A stretch of DNA of 64,000 bases from Marinimicrococcus sp033875255 (GTDB lineage: Bacteria; Pseudomonadota; Alphaproteobacteria; Geminicoccales; Geminicoccaceae): contig JAWZSN010000007.1 in assembly GCA_033875255.1 (NCBI GenBank), positions 124,001-188,000 of the forward strand, read 5' to 3'. Both the position numbers and the translations under genes were made by a program. The notes under the pieces were generated by a model. The model saw only the letters and a program-made list of their open reading frames with translations, did not search any database and was not told the origin of the DNA. The stretch's first letter is position 1. Each line of letters opens with the position of its first letter. This document shows, one piece after another, positions 24,513 to 32,538 of this stretch.

Positions 24513-24842
24513 CTAGGCGCTCTCCAGCTCGCCAGCAAGACGTTCGAGACGCTCGGCGATCTTTTCCATCGCCTTGACCCCCGATTCCTCGTGCGCCTTG
24601 GCGTCCAGGGTGGCGCGGGTGCGGAGCTGCTGGATCTCCTCGTAGGCATCCATCAGCTCGTCGGCGACCAGCAGGCTGGTCAGCAGCATGGCGCGCGCCT
24701 CGGTAAGCTGCGGGTTGCGGCGCAGCACCTCCGAGGCCTTGCTGTCGATATAGCCGGAGAGCCGCTTGAGCCGGGTCTCCTGCCCCTCGTCGCACTGCAG
24801 GTTGTGCCGCCGTCCGGCGATCGTGATGTCCACCATCGGCAT
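24513..24842 (-). CDS. zapA: Cell division protein ZapA
   Basis: 109 residues. The N-terminal beta/alpha part VDITIAGRRHNLQCDEGQE is followed by helices LSGYIDSKASEVLRRNPQL and ARAMLLTSLLVADELMDAYEE, the usual ZapA pattern, and a long C-terminal helix for tetramer formation. ZapA bundles FtsZ filaments at midcell. Starts at the first of two nearby ATGs. It overlaps nothing and lies three bases after the upstream coiled-coil gene, with which it is probably cotranscribed, and directly before the 6S RNA candidate. Confidence 0.92.
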   Translation of the reverse strand: MPMVDITIAGRRHNLQCDEGQETRLKRLSGYIDSKASEVLRRNPQLTEARAMLLTSLLVADELMDAYEEIQQLRTRATLDAKAHEESGVKAMEKIAERLERLAGELESA

Positions 24843-24845
24843 TGC

Positions 24846-25139
24846 CTAGGCTCCCAGCAGCTCGTCGATCCCGTCGATCGCACGATCGAGACGGTCGTGC
24901 ACCGTCCCCGCCGTCTCCATGAGACGCGCATGCCGCTCCTGAAGGGCGGCCAGCTCGCGCCGCAGCCCGTCGCATTCGGCGCGCAGGCTCTCGCAGTCGC
25001 GCTCGATCGCCGCCTGCCGGCCCTGCGCCTCGCTCAGGGCGGCCGCGAGCTCGGCGGGGCTCGGCCGGGCCGACGCCGCCTCCTCGAGGCGCGAAAGCGC
25101 GCTCATCAGACGGCGTTCGGCCGCCTCCAGTGCTGACAT
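24846..25139 (-). CDS. Small coiled-coil protein (DUF4164-like) upstream of zapA
   Basis: 97 residues, nearly all heptad-like helix (LEAAERRLMSALSRLEEAA, then ALSEAQGRQAAIERDCESL, LRRELAALQERHARLM). A small coiled-coil protein of this kind precedes zapA in many alphaproteobacteria and is annotated DUF4164. The order and spacing, three bases before zapA, suggest a partner in FtsZ-ring organisation, comparable in position to ZapB, but this is inference. The start is the ATG at 25139; the open frame continues far upstream only because it is antisense to the transketolase gene. Confidence 0.78.
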   Translation of the reverse strand: MSALEAAERRLMSALSRLEEAASARPSPAELAAALSEAQGRQAAIERDCESLRAECDGLRRELAALQERHARLMETAGTVHDRLDRAIDGIDELLGA

Positions 25140-25340
25140 CGGACCGCTGCTACCGTCGCTAGCTGCTTGAGTTTCCTCTACTTCTCGCACGCGAGGCGCA
25201 GGGGCGTCAACAACGGGTGTGGCAAAAAGGAGATTGATTTTTCTCGGCTTTCGGCCAGTTTCGCGACGCCATCCTACCCTGCCTCCAGGCGCGGGCGCCG
25301 GGGCGCGCGCCGGGCGGACCCCTTCCGCAGCGGACATCGC

Positions 25341-27329
25341 ATGAGCCACGCCGACGTTTCCCATAACGATCTCGCCAACGCCATCCGCGCTCTCGCGATG
25401 GACGCCGTGGAACGCGCGAAGTCGGGTCACCCGGGCATGCCCATGGGCATGGCCGATGTCGCGACCGTTCTTTTCACGCGCCACCTGAAGTTCGACCCCA
25501 CCGCGCCGCACTGGGCCGACCGCGACCGCTTCGTGCTGTCGGCCGGCCACGGCTCGATGCTGCTCTATGCCCTCCTCCATCTCACCGGCTATCCCGAGAT
25601 GACCCTGGAGGAGCTCAAGAACTTCCGCCAGCTCGGCGCGCGTACCGCCGGCCATCCCGAGTTCGGCCATGCCGCGGGGATCGAGACGACGACCGGCCCG
25701 CTCGGCCAGGGCATCGCCACCGCAGTGGGCATGGCCCTTGGCGAGGCGCTGCTCTCCGGCGAGTTCGGCCGCGAGCTGGTCGATCACCACACCTACGTGA
25801 TCGCCGGCGATGGCTGCCTCATGGAGGGCATCAGCCACGAGGCCGCCTCGCTCGCCGGCCATCTGGGCCTCGGCCGCCTCATCGTCCTTTACGATGACAA
25901 CGAGATCTCGATCGACGGGCCGACCTCGCTCGCCCTCTCCGACGACGCGCTCCTGCGCTTCAAGTCCTATGGCTGGGACGCCGAGCGGGTCGACGGCCAC
26001 GATCCCGAGGCGGTGCATGCTGCCATCGAGCGGGCCAAGGCGTCGGGGAAGCCCTCGCTGATCGCCTGCCGCACGGTGATCGCCAAGGGTGCACCCAAGA
26101 AGGCGGGCACCGCCGCGTCCCACGGCGCGCCGCTCGGGGCCGAGGAGATCGAAGGCACCCGCAAGGCGCTGGGCTGGCCGCATGGCGCCTTCGAGGTGCC
26201 CGAGCAGATCCTCGCCGCGTGGCGTGCCGCCGGGGCGCGCGGCGCCGACGTCCGGGCCGCCTGGAAGGCGCGGCTCGAGGCGGCCGCCACGCGCGCCGAG
26301 TTCGAGCGCCGCATCGAGGGCCGGCTGCCCGAGAGCCTGGGCCAGCTCGTCGCCACCCAGAAGGAGCGGCTGGTGGCCGAGAAGCCGGGCTGGGCCAGCC
26401 GCAAGTCCAGCCAGGAGGCGCTCAAGGTCCTGACCGAGGCGCTGCCCGAGCTCCTCGGCGGCTCGGCCGATCTCACCGGCTCCAACCTCACCAACACCCC
26501 CTCCACGGCGCCGGTGATGGCGGGCGCGCTCTCCGGCCGGCACATCCACTATGGCGTGCGCGAGCATGCCATGGTGGCGGCCATGAACGGCCTGGCGCTG
26601 CATGGCGGCTACATCCCCTATGGCGGCACCTTCCTGGTGTTCACCGACTATTGCCGTCCGTCGCTGCGCCTGGCCGCGCTCATGCAGCAGCGGGTGGTGC
26701 TGGTGGGCACCCACGATTCGATCGGCCTCGGGGAGGACGGCCCGACCCATCAGCCGGTCGAGCACCTCGCCTCGCTGCGGGCTATCCCCAACATGCTGGT
26801 GTTCCGTCCGGCCGACGCGGTCGAGACGCTGGAGTGCTGGCAGGCGGCGCTGGAGAACGACAAGACGCCGTCGGTCCTGGCGCTGAGCCGGCAGAACCTG
26901 CCGACCCTGCGCACCGAGGCGGGAGCGGAGAACCTCTCGGCCCGCGGCGCCTATGTGCTCGCCGCGACCGAGGGCGCGCGCGACGCCACGATCCTCGCCA
27001 CGGGCTCCGAGGTCGCCATCGCCATGGAGGCGCGCGAGCTGCTGGCATCCGAGGGGATCGCAGCGGCCGTGGTCTCCATGCCCAGCTTCGAGCTGTTCGA
27101 GCGCCAGGAACCGGCGTGGCGGTCGGCTGTTCTCGGCACGGCGCCGCGGGTTGCGGTCGAGGCCGCCAGCCCGTTCGGCTGGACCCGCTACGTGGCCTCC
27201 GAGGATGACGTGGTGGGCATGAAGGGCTTCGGCGCCTCTGCCCCCGCCCCGGCGCTCTACGAGCATTTCGGCATCACCCCGGCAGCAGTCGCCGCGCGCG
27301 TGAAGGCTCTTCTCGGCAAGCATTCCTGA
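25341..27329 (+). CDS. tkt: Transketolase
   Basis: 662 residues from the ATG at 25341, which matches the usual N-terminus (NDLANAIRALAMDAVERAKSG with HPGMPMGMAD). The thiamine-diphosphate motif GDGCLMEGISHEAASLAGHL leads to YDDNEISIDGP; the pyrimidine-domain and C-terminal parts (VREHAMVAAMNGLALHGGY, GLGEDGPTHQPVEHLASLRA) are complete. The enzyme moves two-carbon ketol units in the pentose phosphate or Calvin pathway. It opens the cluster tkt-gap-(lipid cassette)-pgk-fba, and gap follows after 21 bases. No phosphoribulokinase or RuBisCO gene is in view, so the pathway cannot be fixed. Confidence 0.97.
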   Translation: MSHADVSHNDLANAIRALAMDAVERAKSGHPGMPMGMADVATVLFTRHLKFDPTAPHWADRDRFVLSAGHGSMLLYALLHLTGYPEMTLEELKNFRQLGARTAGHPEFGHAAGIETTTGPLGQGIATAVGMALGEALLSGEFGRELVDHHTYVIAGDGCLMEGISHEAASLAGHLGLGRLIVLYDDNEISIDGPTSLALSDDALLRFKSYGWDAERVDGHDPEAVHAAIERAKASGKPSLIACRTVIAKGAPKKAGTAASHGAPLGAEEIEGTRKALGWPHGAFEVPEQILAAWRAAGARGADVRAAWKARLEAAATRAEFERRIEGRLPESLGQLVATQKERLVAEKPGWASRKSSQEALKVLTEALPELLGGSADLTGSNLTNTPSTAPVMAGALSGRHIHYGVREHAMVAAMNGLALHGGYIPYGGTFLVFTDYCRPSLRLAALMQQRVVLVGTHDSIGLGEDGPTHQPVEHLASLRAIPNMLVFRPADAVETLECWQAALENDKTPSVLALSRQNLPTLRTEAGAENLSARGAYVLAATEGARDATILATGSEVAIAMEARELLASEGIAAAVVSMPSFELFERQEPAWRSAVLGTAPRVAVEAASPFGWTRYVASEDDVVGMKGFGASAPAPALYEHFGITPAAVAARVKALLGKHS

Positions 27330-27350
27330 ACGGTTCGGAGGACAGTGGAC

Positions 27351-28358
27351 GTGACGGTGAAGGTAGCCATCAACGGCTTCGGGCGGATCGGCCGCAACAT
27401 CTTGCGGGCGCTCAGCGAGAATGGTCGCACGGACGTGCGGGTCGTCGCCATCAACGACCTGGCGCCGCCTGCCACCAACGTCCACCTCTTCCGCTATGAC
27501 AGCGTGCACGGCCGCTTTCCGGGCAAGGTGACGTTCGAGGGCGACGTCATGGACGTCGGCACCGGCCCCATCAAGGTGCTGGCCGAGCGCGACATGGCGA
27601 AACTCCCCTGGGGCGAGCTGGGCGTCGACATCGTCCTCGAGTGCACCGGCATCTTCGCCAGCAAGGAGAAGGCCTCGGGGCACCTCAAGGCCGGTGCGAA
27701 GAAGGTGCTGGTGTCGGCCCCGGCCGACGGCGCCGACCTCACCGTGGTCTGGGGCGTGAACCACGACAAGCTCGAGGCCGCGCACACCGTGGTCTCGAAC
27801 GCGTCGTGCACCACCAACTGCCTGGCGCCGGTGGCCAAGGTCCTCAATGACGGTGTGGGCATCGTGCGTGGCCACATGACCACCATCCACGCCTTCACCA
27901 ACGACCAGAACCTGCTGGACGTGTTCCACAAGGATCTCTACCGGGCGCGCGCCGCCACGGCCTCGATGATCCCGACCTCGACCGGTGCGGCCAAGGCGGT
28001 GGGCCTCGTGCTGCCCGAGCTCAAGGGCAAGCTCGACGGCGTGGCGATCCGCGTGCCGACGATGAATGTCAGCATGGTCGATCTCACCTTCGTGCCGAAG
28101 CGCGAGACCAGTGTCGAGGAGATCAACAATCTCCTGCGCACGGCAGCCCAGGGCCCGCTCGCGGGCGTTCTCGACGTGACCGACGAGAAGCTGGTGTCGA
28201 TCGACTTCAACCACCATCCGGCAAGCTCGACCGTCGACCTCAACGCCACCAAGGTGATCGAGGGCGGTCTGGTGCGCGTGGCCTCCTGGTACGACAACGA
28301 GTGGGGCTTCTCCAACCGCATGGCGGACACGGTGAGCGCCATGGCGAAGTTCCTCTAG
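27351..28358 (+). CDS. gap: Type I glyceraldehyde-3-phosphate dehydrogenase
   Basis: 335 residues starting at the GTG at 27351, 9 bases after a GGAGG; a GTG at 27345 is too close to that box. NAD-binding INGFGRIGRNILRAL opens the protein, the catalytic cysteine is C153 in SNASCTTNCLAP, and the C-terminal WYDNEWGFSNRM is standard. It oxidises glyceraldehyde 3-phosphate to 1,3-bisphosphoglycerate. A strong rho-independent terminator directly follows, so pgk, normally next in line, must have its own promoter here. Confidence 0.97.
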   Translation: MTVKVAINGFGRIGRNILRALSENGRTDVRVVAINDLAPPATNVHLFRYDSVHGRFPGKVTFEGDVMDVGTGPIKVLAERDMAKLPWGELGVDIVLECTGIFASKEKASGHLKAGAKKVLVSAPADGADLTVVWGVNHDKLEAAHTVVSNASCTTNCLAPVAKVLNDGVGIVRGHMTTIHAFTNDQNLLDVFHKDLYRARAATASMIPTSTGAAKAVGLVLPELKGKLDGVAIRVPTMNVSMVDLTFVPKRETSVEEINNLLRTAAQGPLAGVLDVTDEKLVSIDFNHHPASSTVDLNATKVIEGGLVRVASWYDNEWGFSNRMADTVSAMAKFL

Positions 28359-28388
28359 AGCGTCGCTCGCCACCCACGAGGTAATGAG

Positions 28389-28421
28389 GGAGCGCGCCTT
28401 CGGGCGCGCTCCTTTTCTTTT
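28389..28421 (+). terminator. Rho-independent terminator after gap
   Basis: GGAGCGCGCC (28389-28398) pairs perfectly with GGCGCGCTCC (28403-28412) around a stable TTCG tetraloop, followed by TTTTCTTTT. This is the strongest intrinsic terminator in the window and separates the tkt-gap transcript from the lipid cassette. Confidence 0.93.
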
Positions 28422-28541
28422 CGGACCGCCATCTTCCCGTCACGCAGCGCGCGCATGGCTGCAACGGTCATGCCCTAAAAGCCGTCGCGAGACGCCCCGC
28501 CGGCCTGGCCGCGCCGGGGTCACTCGGGCGGAGGACTGGCG

Positions 28542-29288
28542 ATGCGCGCGGGCCGCAACAACACCCCCTGGTGGCTCGTCGAGAGCGGTGCTGCCCGGGC
28601 CCATGCCGACACGCTGGTCATCTCCGACGTCCATCTGGGCCTGAGATCGAGCCGCCCCCGCAGCCTGCTCGAGACCTTGCGCGGCTGGCACTGCCGCCGG
28701 CTGGTCCTGCTGGGCGACATCCTCCACGAGGATTTCCGCGGCCTGTGCGCCGACGGCTGGGCGTTCCTCCATTATGTCCGCCACCAGGCGGCGAGCGGCG
28801 TCGAGGTCGTCTGGCTGCATGGCAACCACGACCGCCACCTGGCGCCCGAGATCGTCCGGTTCCTCGGCGTCGAGCCCCGCGAGCGCTACGACTGGACGCT
28901 GGCCGGGTGCCGGTACACCGCCGTCCACGGCGACGCGTTCGACCGCTTCATCGCCGGCAACGAGCGCGTCGCCCGCTGGGTGAGCCGGCTCTACACGTTC
29001 TGCCAGCATCGTCTCTCGAGCGAAGGCCGCTGGCCGGGCCTGCTCGACCGCTGGCACAGCCAGCTCCTCGGCCTGCACGAGAAGGTGGCGGCCGGCGCGG
29101 CCGCGCTCGCCCGCCAGCACGGCCGCGACGTCATTCTCTGCGGCCATACCCACCAGCCGCTCGAGCGCCGCTTCGCCGCCCCCGGCGAGCGCGCCGTCAC
29201 CTATGTCAACGCCGGCTCCTGGGTCGAGCGGCCGGCGAGCTTCTTGTCCATCGACGCCCAAGCGGTGCGCATCAACCATTGCCCCTGA
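28542..29288 (+). CDS. plcP: Metallophosphoesterase, probable PlcP-type phospholipase C
   Basis: 248 residues, GGAGGA ribosome binding site. The five metallophosphoesterase blocks are present: VISDVHLGLRS, LLGDILHEDF, WLHGNHDRHL, TAVHGDAFD and ILCGHTHQPLE. The fold is that of the UDP-2,3-diacylglucosamine hydrolase (LpxH) group. PlcP of Sinorhizobium, in the same group, splits phospholipids to diacylglycerol and a phospho-head-group during phosphate starvation. Here the next two genes make betaine lipid from diacylglycerol, so the PlcP reading is much more likely than LpxH. No convincing Pho box is seen upstream. The gene symbol is by context. Confidence 0.8.
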   Translation: MRAGRNNTPWWLVESGAARAHADTLVISDVHLGLRSSRPRSLLETLRGWHCRRLVLLGDILHEDFRGLCADGWAFLHYVRHQAASGVEVVWLHGNHDRHLAPEIVRFLGVEPRERYDWTLAGCRYTAVHGDAFDRFIAGNERVARWVSRLYTFCQHRLSSEGRWPGLLDRWHSQLLGLHEKVAAGAAALARQHGRDVILCGHTHQPLERRFAAPGERAVTYVNAGSWVERPASFLSIDAQAVRINHCP

Positions 29289-29319
29289 ACGGGGCGGGAC
29301 GGACGGAGGAAACCCCGCC

Positions 29320-30525
29320 ATGGCCAACGCGCTGGTGCGCGAGGCGGCCCAGAGCCACGCCACGGCCTCGCGCCGCGGCCTGCTCGAGCGGCTGTTCGCG
29401 CTGGCTTTCGAAGGGCTGGTCTACCCGCAGATCTGGGAGGATCCGGCGGTCGACCTCGAGGCCCTGGAGCTCGCCCCCGGCAGCCGGATGATCGCCATCG
29501 CCTCGGGCGGCTGCAATGTGCTGAGCTATCTTGCGGCGAACCCGGCGCGGGTGATCGCCGTCGATCTCAACCCCGCCCACCTCGCCCTGCTCAGGCTGAA
29601 GCTGGCGGCCCTCCGGACGCTGGAGGCCGGCGAGTTCCGGCAGCTGTTCGCCGACGCCGCCAACGCCACCAACGTGGCACTCTATGACGAGCGGCTGGCG
29701 CCGGTGCTCGACCCGACGACCCGGCGCTACTGGGAGAGCCGCACCCCCTCGGGCCGACGGCGCATCTCCTGGTTCGCCCGCGGCTTCTATCGCCAGGGCC
29801 TGCTGGGCCGCTTCATCGCCGCCGGCCATCTGGCGGCCCGGCTGCACGGCGTCGACTGCCGCGAGATCCTGGAGGCCCGCGACCTCGCCGAGCAGCGCCG
29901 CTGGTTCGACAGCCGACTGGCGCCGCTGTTCGACAAGCCCTGGCTGCGTGCCGCGCTGCGGATGCCGGTCGCCTATTTCGGCCTCGGCATCCCGCCGGCC
30001 CAGTGCGAGACGATGCTGGCGGAAGGCGGCAGCGAGCCCGCCCATCTGGTGCGCGCGCGGCTCAAGCGGCTGGCCTGCGGCTTTCCGCTCGCCGAGAACT
30101 ATTTCGCCCGCCAGGCCTTCGGCAGGGCCTACGGGCCCGGCGCGCTGCCGCCCTATCTCGAGGCAGGCCTCTTTTCCACCCTGTCGGCCCGCGCCGGCCG
30201 TATCGAGTCCTGCCACGAGACCATGACGGCCCGGCTCGCGCGGGAGCCGGCAGCGAGCCTCGACGCCTATGTCCTGCTCGATGCCCAGGACTGGATGAAC
30301 GAGCGCCAGCTGACAGCCCTTTGGGCCCAGATCGCCCGTACCGCCACCCGCGGCGCCAGGGTGATCTTCCGCACTGCCGGCGAGACCTCGCCGCTGCCGG
30401 CGCGACTGCCGCCCGGCCTGCTCGCCTCCTGGACCCGCGACGCCGACCGCTCGGCCATCCTGCACGAGCGCGACCGCTCGGCGATCTATGGCGGCTTCCA
30501 CCTCTACCGACGGAGCGCCCGATGA
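29320..30525 (+). CDS. btaA: BtaA: S-adenosylmethionine:diacylglycerol 3-amino-3-carboxypropyltransferase (DUF3419)
   Basis: 401 residues from the ATG at 29320 with GGAGGA upstream. Landmarks of BtaA/DUF3419 are FEGLVYPQIWEDPAVDLEAL, IAIASGGCNVLSYLA for SAM binding, VDLNPAHLALLRLKLAAL, RISWFARGFYRQGLLGRF, and the C-terminal LDAQDWMNERQL. (Each is a partial quote.) The enzyme transfers the aminocarboxypropyl group of SAM to diacylglycerol, giving diacylglyceryl homoserine, the first step to the phosphorus-free betaine lipid DGTS. It follows the plcP-like gene by 31 bases and overlaps btaB. Confidence 0.92.
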   Translation: MANALVREAAQSHATASRRGLLERLFALAFEGLVYPQIWEDPAVDLEALELAPGSRMIAIASGGCNVLSYLAANPARVIAVDLNPAHLALLRLKLAALRTLEAGEFRQLFADAANATNVALYDERLAPVLDPTTRRYWESRTPSGRRRISWFARGFYRQGLLGRFIAAGHLAARLHGVDCREILEARDLAEQRRWFDSRLAPLFDKPWLRAALRMPVAYFGLGIPPAQCETMLAEGGSEPAHLVRARLKRLACGFPLAENYFARQAFGRAYGPGALPPYLEAGLFSTLSARAGRIESCHETMTARLAREPAASLDAYVLLDAQDWMNERQLTALWAQIARTATRGARVIFRTAGETSPLPARLPPGLLASWTRDADRSAILHERDRSAIYGGFHLYRRSAR

Positions 30526-31229
30526 CCGTCCACGCCCTCGCCTCCTCCTCCGTCAGCGACCGTATGGGCCGGATGTACCGCCCGCAAAAGCTGATCTACG
30601 ACCTGACCCGCAAGCCCTATCTGCTCGGCCGCGACCAGCTGATCGAGGAGATGGGGGCGCGGCCGGGCGAGGCGGTGCTGGAGATCGGCTGCGGCACCGC
30701 CCGCAATCTCCGCCGCATCGCGCGGCGCTGGCCCGGCACCCGGCTCTGCGGCCTCGACGCCGCCTTGCCCATGCTCGAGATCGCGCGCGGTCGCATGGCC
30801 CCGCTCGCCCGCGCCCACCGCCTGCGCCTCGAGCACGGCACCGTCGAATCGCTGGAGCCGCAGACCTTCGGCGAGGGCGGCTTCGATCATGTGGTCTTCA
30901 GCTACGTGCTCTCGATGGTCGACTCGCCGAGTCTGGCGCTCCTGCGCGCGCTCGCGGTGATGCGCCCGGGCGGCGTGCTGCACGTCGTCGATTTCGGTGC
31001 CATGGACCGGCTGCCGCGCTGGTTCGCCGGCGGCATGCGCCTCTGGCTCGACCGGTTCGGCGTGGAGCACCGCCCGTCGGTTGCACGCCTCCTGGGCCAT
31101 CTGGCGCAGCGCGGCGACGGCAGGCTCGCCCGCCGCACCATCGCCGGCGGCTATGCGGAGCTGCTGCGCTTCCAAAAGGGCCCGCACGCGGCGAGCCCCC
31201 TGCCCCCGGCCGCGCCACTCAGGGTGTGA
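30522..31229 (+). CDS. btaB: BtaB: diacylglyceryl-homoserine N-methyltransferase
   Basis: 235 residues; the ATG overlaps the btaA stop (ATGA). A class I methyltransferase: VLEIGCGTARNLRRIA is the SAM-binding loop, LCGLDAALPMLEIARGRM motif II, FDHVVFSYVLSMVDSP motif III. The N-terminal MYRPQKLIYDLTRKPYLLGRD is typical of BtaB. It adds three methyl groups to diacylglyceryl homoserine to give DGTS. The 3' end overlaps the convergent alcohol dehydrogenase gene by 11 bases. With the two genes before it, it forms a compact lipid-remodelling operon. Confidence 0.9.
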   Translation: MTVHALASSSVSDRMGRMYRPQKLIYDLTRKPYLLGRDQLIEEMGARPGEAVLEIGCGTARNLRRIARRWPGTRLCGLDAALPMLEIARGRMAPLARAHRLRLEHGTVESLEPQTFGEGGFDHVVFSYVLSMVDSPSLALLRALAVMRPGGVLHVVDFGAMDRLPRWFAGGMRLWLDRFGVEHRPSVARLLGHLAQRGDGRLARRTIAGGYAELLRFQKGPHAASPLPPAAPLRV

Positions 31230-32292
31230 TCGCCACCTTGAGAACGCCGTCGCGCTGGTTGCCGAAGAGCTCGTAGGCCTCCTCGATCTGCTCCAGCTTG
31301 AAGCGGTGCGTCACCAAAGGTCCGAGATCGACGCGGCCGGCGCGCACCACATCGAGCAGCCGCCGCATCCGCTCCTTGCCGCCCGGGCACAGCGTGGTGA
31401 CGATCTTGTGGTCGCCCAGGCCGGCGGCGAAGGCGCCCAGCGGGATCGTGAGGTCGGCCGAATAGACGCCGAGGCTGGAGAGTGTGCCGCCGGGCCTGAG
31501 GCTCTTCAGGCACGCCTCGAAGGTGTGCTGGGTGCCCAGCGCCTCGATCGCCACGTCCACGCCGCGGCCCCCGGTGAGGCGCATGATCTCCTCGACCGGA
31601 TCCACCGCCCGAAAGTCGATCACCTCGTCGGCCCCCATGCGCCGCGCCATGGCGAGGCGCTCGGGAACGGTGTCAACGGCGATGATCCGGCTCGCCCCGT
31701 TGAGCCGGGCGCCGGCGGTGGCGCACAGGCCGATCGGGCCTTGCGCGAACACCACCACGGTGTCGCCGATCCGCACCTTGCCGCTTTCGGCACCGCTGAA
31801 ACCGGTCGACATGATGTCGGGACACATCAGCACCTGCTCGTCGGTGAGCCCGTCGGGCACCGGAGCGAGGTTGGCCATGGCGTCCGGCACCAGCACGTAC
31901 TCGGCCTGGCAGCCGTCGATGGTGTTGCCGAACCGCCATCCGCCCATCGCCTTCCAGCCGTGCGGCGTGCCCGCACCGCACTGGCTGCCGCAGCCGGCCA
32001 GCGAGGCGTGGCTGTGGCCGCTGGGCGTGATCGCCCCGGCGATCACCCGCTGACCCTCCTCATAGCCGGTCACCGCGGCGCCCAGCTTCGCGATCACGCC
32101 CACCGGCTCGTGGCCGACGGTGAGCCCCCGCTCGACCGGGTACTCACCCTTGAGGATGTGGATATCGGTGCCGCAGATCGTGGTGGTGGTCACCCGGATC
32201 ACCGCGTCGAGCGGCCCGGGATCGGGGATGGGTTTCTCGTCGAGGACGATCCGTCCGGGCTCGACGAAGATGGCGGCTTTCATCCGGGGCAT
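31219..32292 (-). CDS. Zinc-dependent alcohol dehydrogenase family protein
   Basis: 357 residues from the first of two close ATGs (GGGAG lies 8 bases upstream). A medium-chain dehydrogenase: catalytic zinc ligands in TTICGTDIHILKGEYP and the GHEPVGV motif, NAD-binding in VVVFAQGPIGLCATAGARL followed by IIAVDTVPERLAMARRMGA. The usual four-cysteine structural-zinc loop is replaced by a shorter segment (AGCGSQCGAGTP), as in the isopropanol/sec-alcohol dehydrogenase type from clostridia and Cupriavidus. It probably oxidises or reduces a short secondary alcohol or aldehyde. It points against btaB and appears unrelated to it. Confidence 0.9.
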   Translation of the reverse strand: MPRMKAAIFVEPGRIVLDEKPIPDPGPLDAVIRVTTTTICGTDIHILKGEYPVERGLTVGHEPVGVIAKLGAAVTGYEEGQRVIAGAITPSGHSHASLAGCGSQCGAGTPHGWKAMGGWRFGNTIDGCQAEYVLVPDAMANLAPVPDGLTDEQVLMCPDIMSTGFSGAESGKVRIGDTVVVFAQGPIGLCATAGARLNGASRIIAVDTVPERLAMARRMGADEVIDFRAVDPVEEIMRLTGGRGVDVAIEALGTQHTFEACLKSLRPGGTLSSLGVYSADLTIPLGAFAAGLGDHKIVTTLCPGGKERMRRLLDVVRAGRVDLGPLVTHRFKLEQIEEAYELFGNQRDGVLKVAITP

Positions 32293-32538
32293 GAGCGATC
32301 TCCCGCAATAGTGGGCATGGCCCTTCTGATGCCCGAGCGCCCGGCGCCGGTCCTTGACGTGCCTCAAGCGGCGCGGCCGAAGGGCCGCTCTCCGACAGCC
32401 TGCGGCCAGCCGCGCTGCACCCCCGAGAGCGCCGGCATCCGCCCCGCCTCGTGGACTTGGGCATTCCCCCCGTGCTACTTCCGTGGCGCAAAATCCACCG
32501 CAGAAGCAACGCGCCCAAGGGCGCAGGAGATTGGGCGG

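Noticed and set aside
24846..28373. Very long open frame (over 1100 codons) on the minus strand
   Set aside because: Apart from its first 97 in-frame codons at the 24.8-25.1 kb end, it is antisense to tkt and gap, has His/Asp/Gly/Arg-rich nonsense composition, and results from GC-rich codon bias that removes stops.
28422..28541. Pho box upstream of the plcP-like gene
   Set aside because: Strings such as CCGTCAC and CGGTCAT resemble half-sites, but no two lie 11 bases apart in the CTGTCAT-N4-CTGTCAT arrangement.
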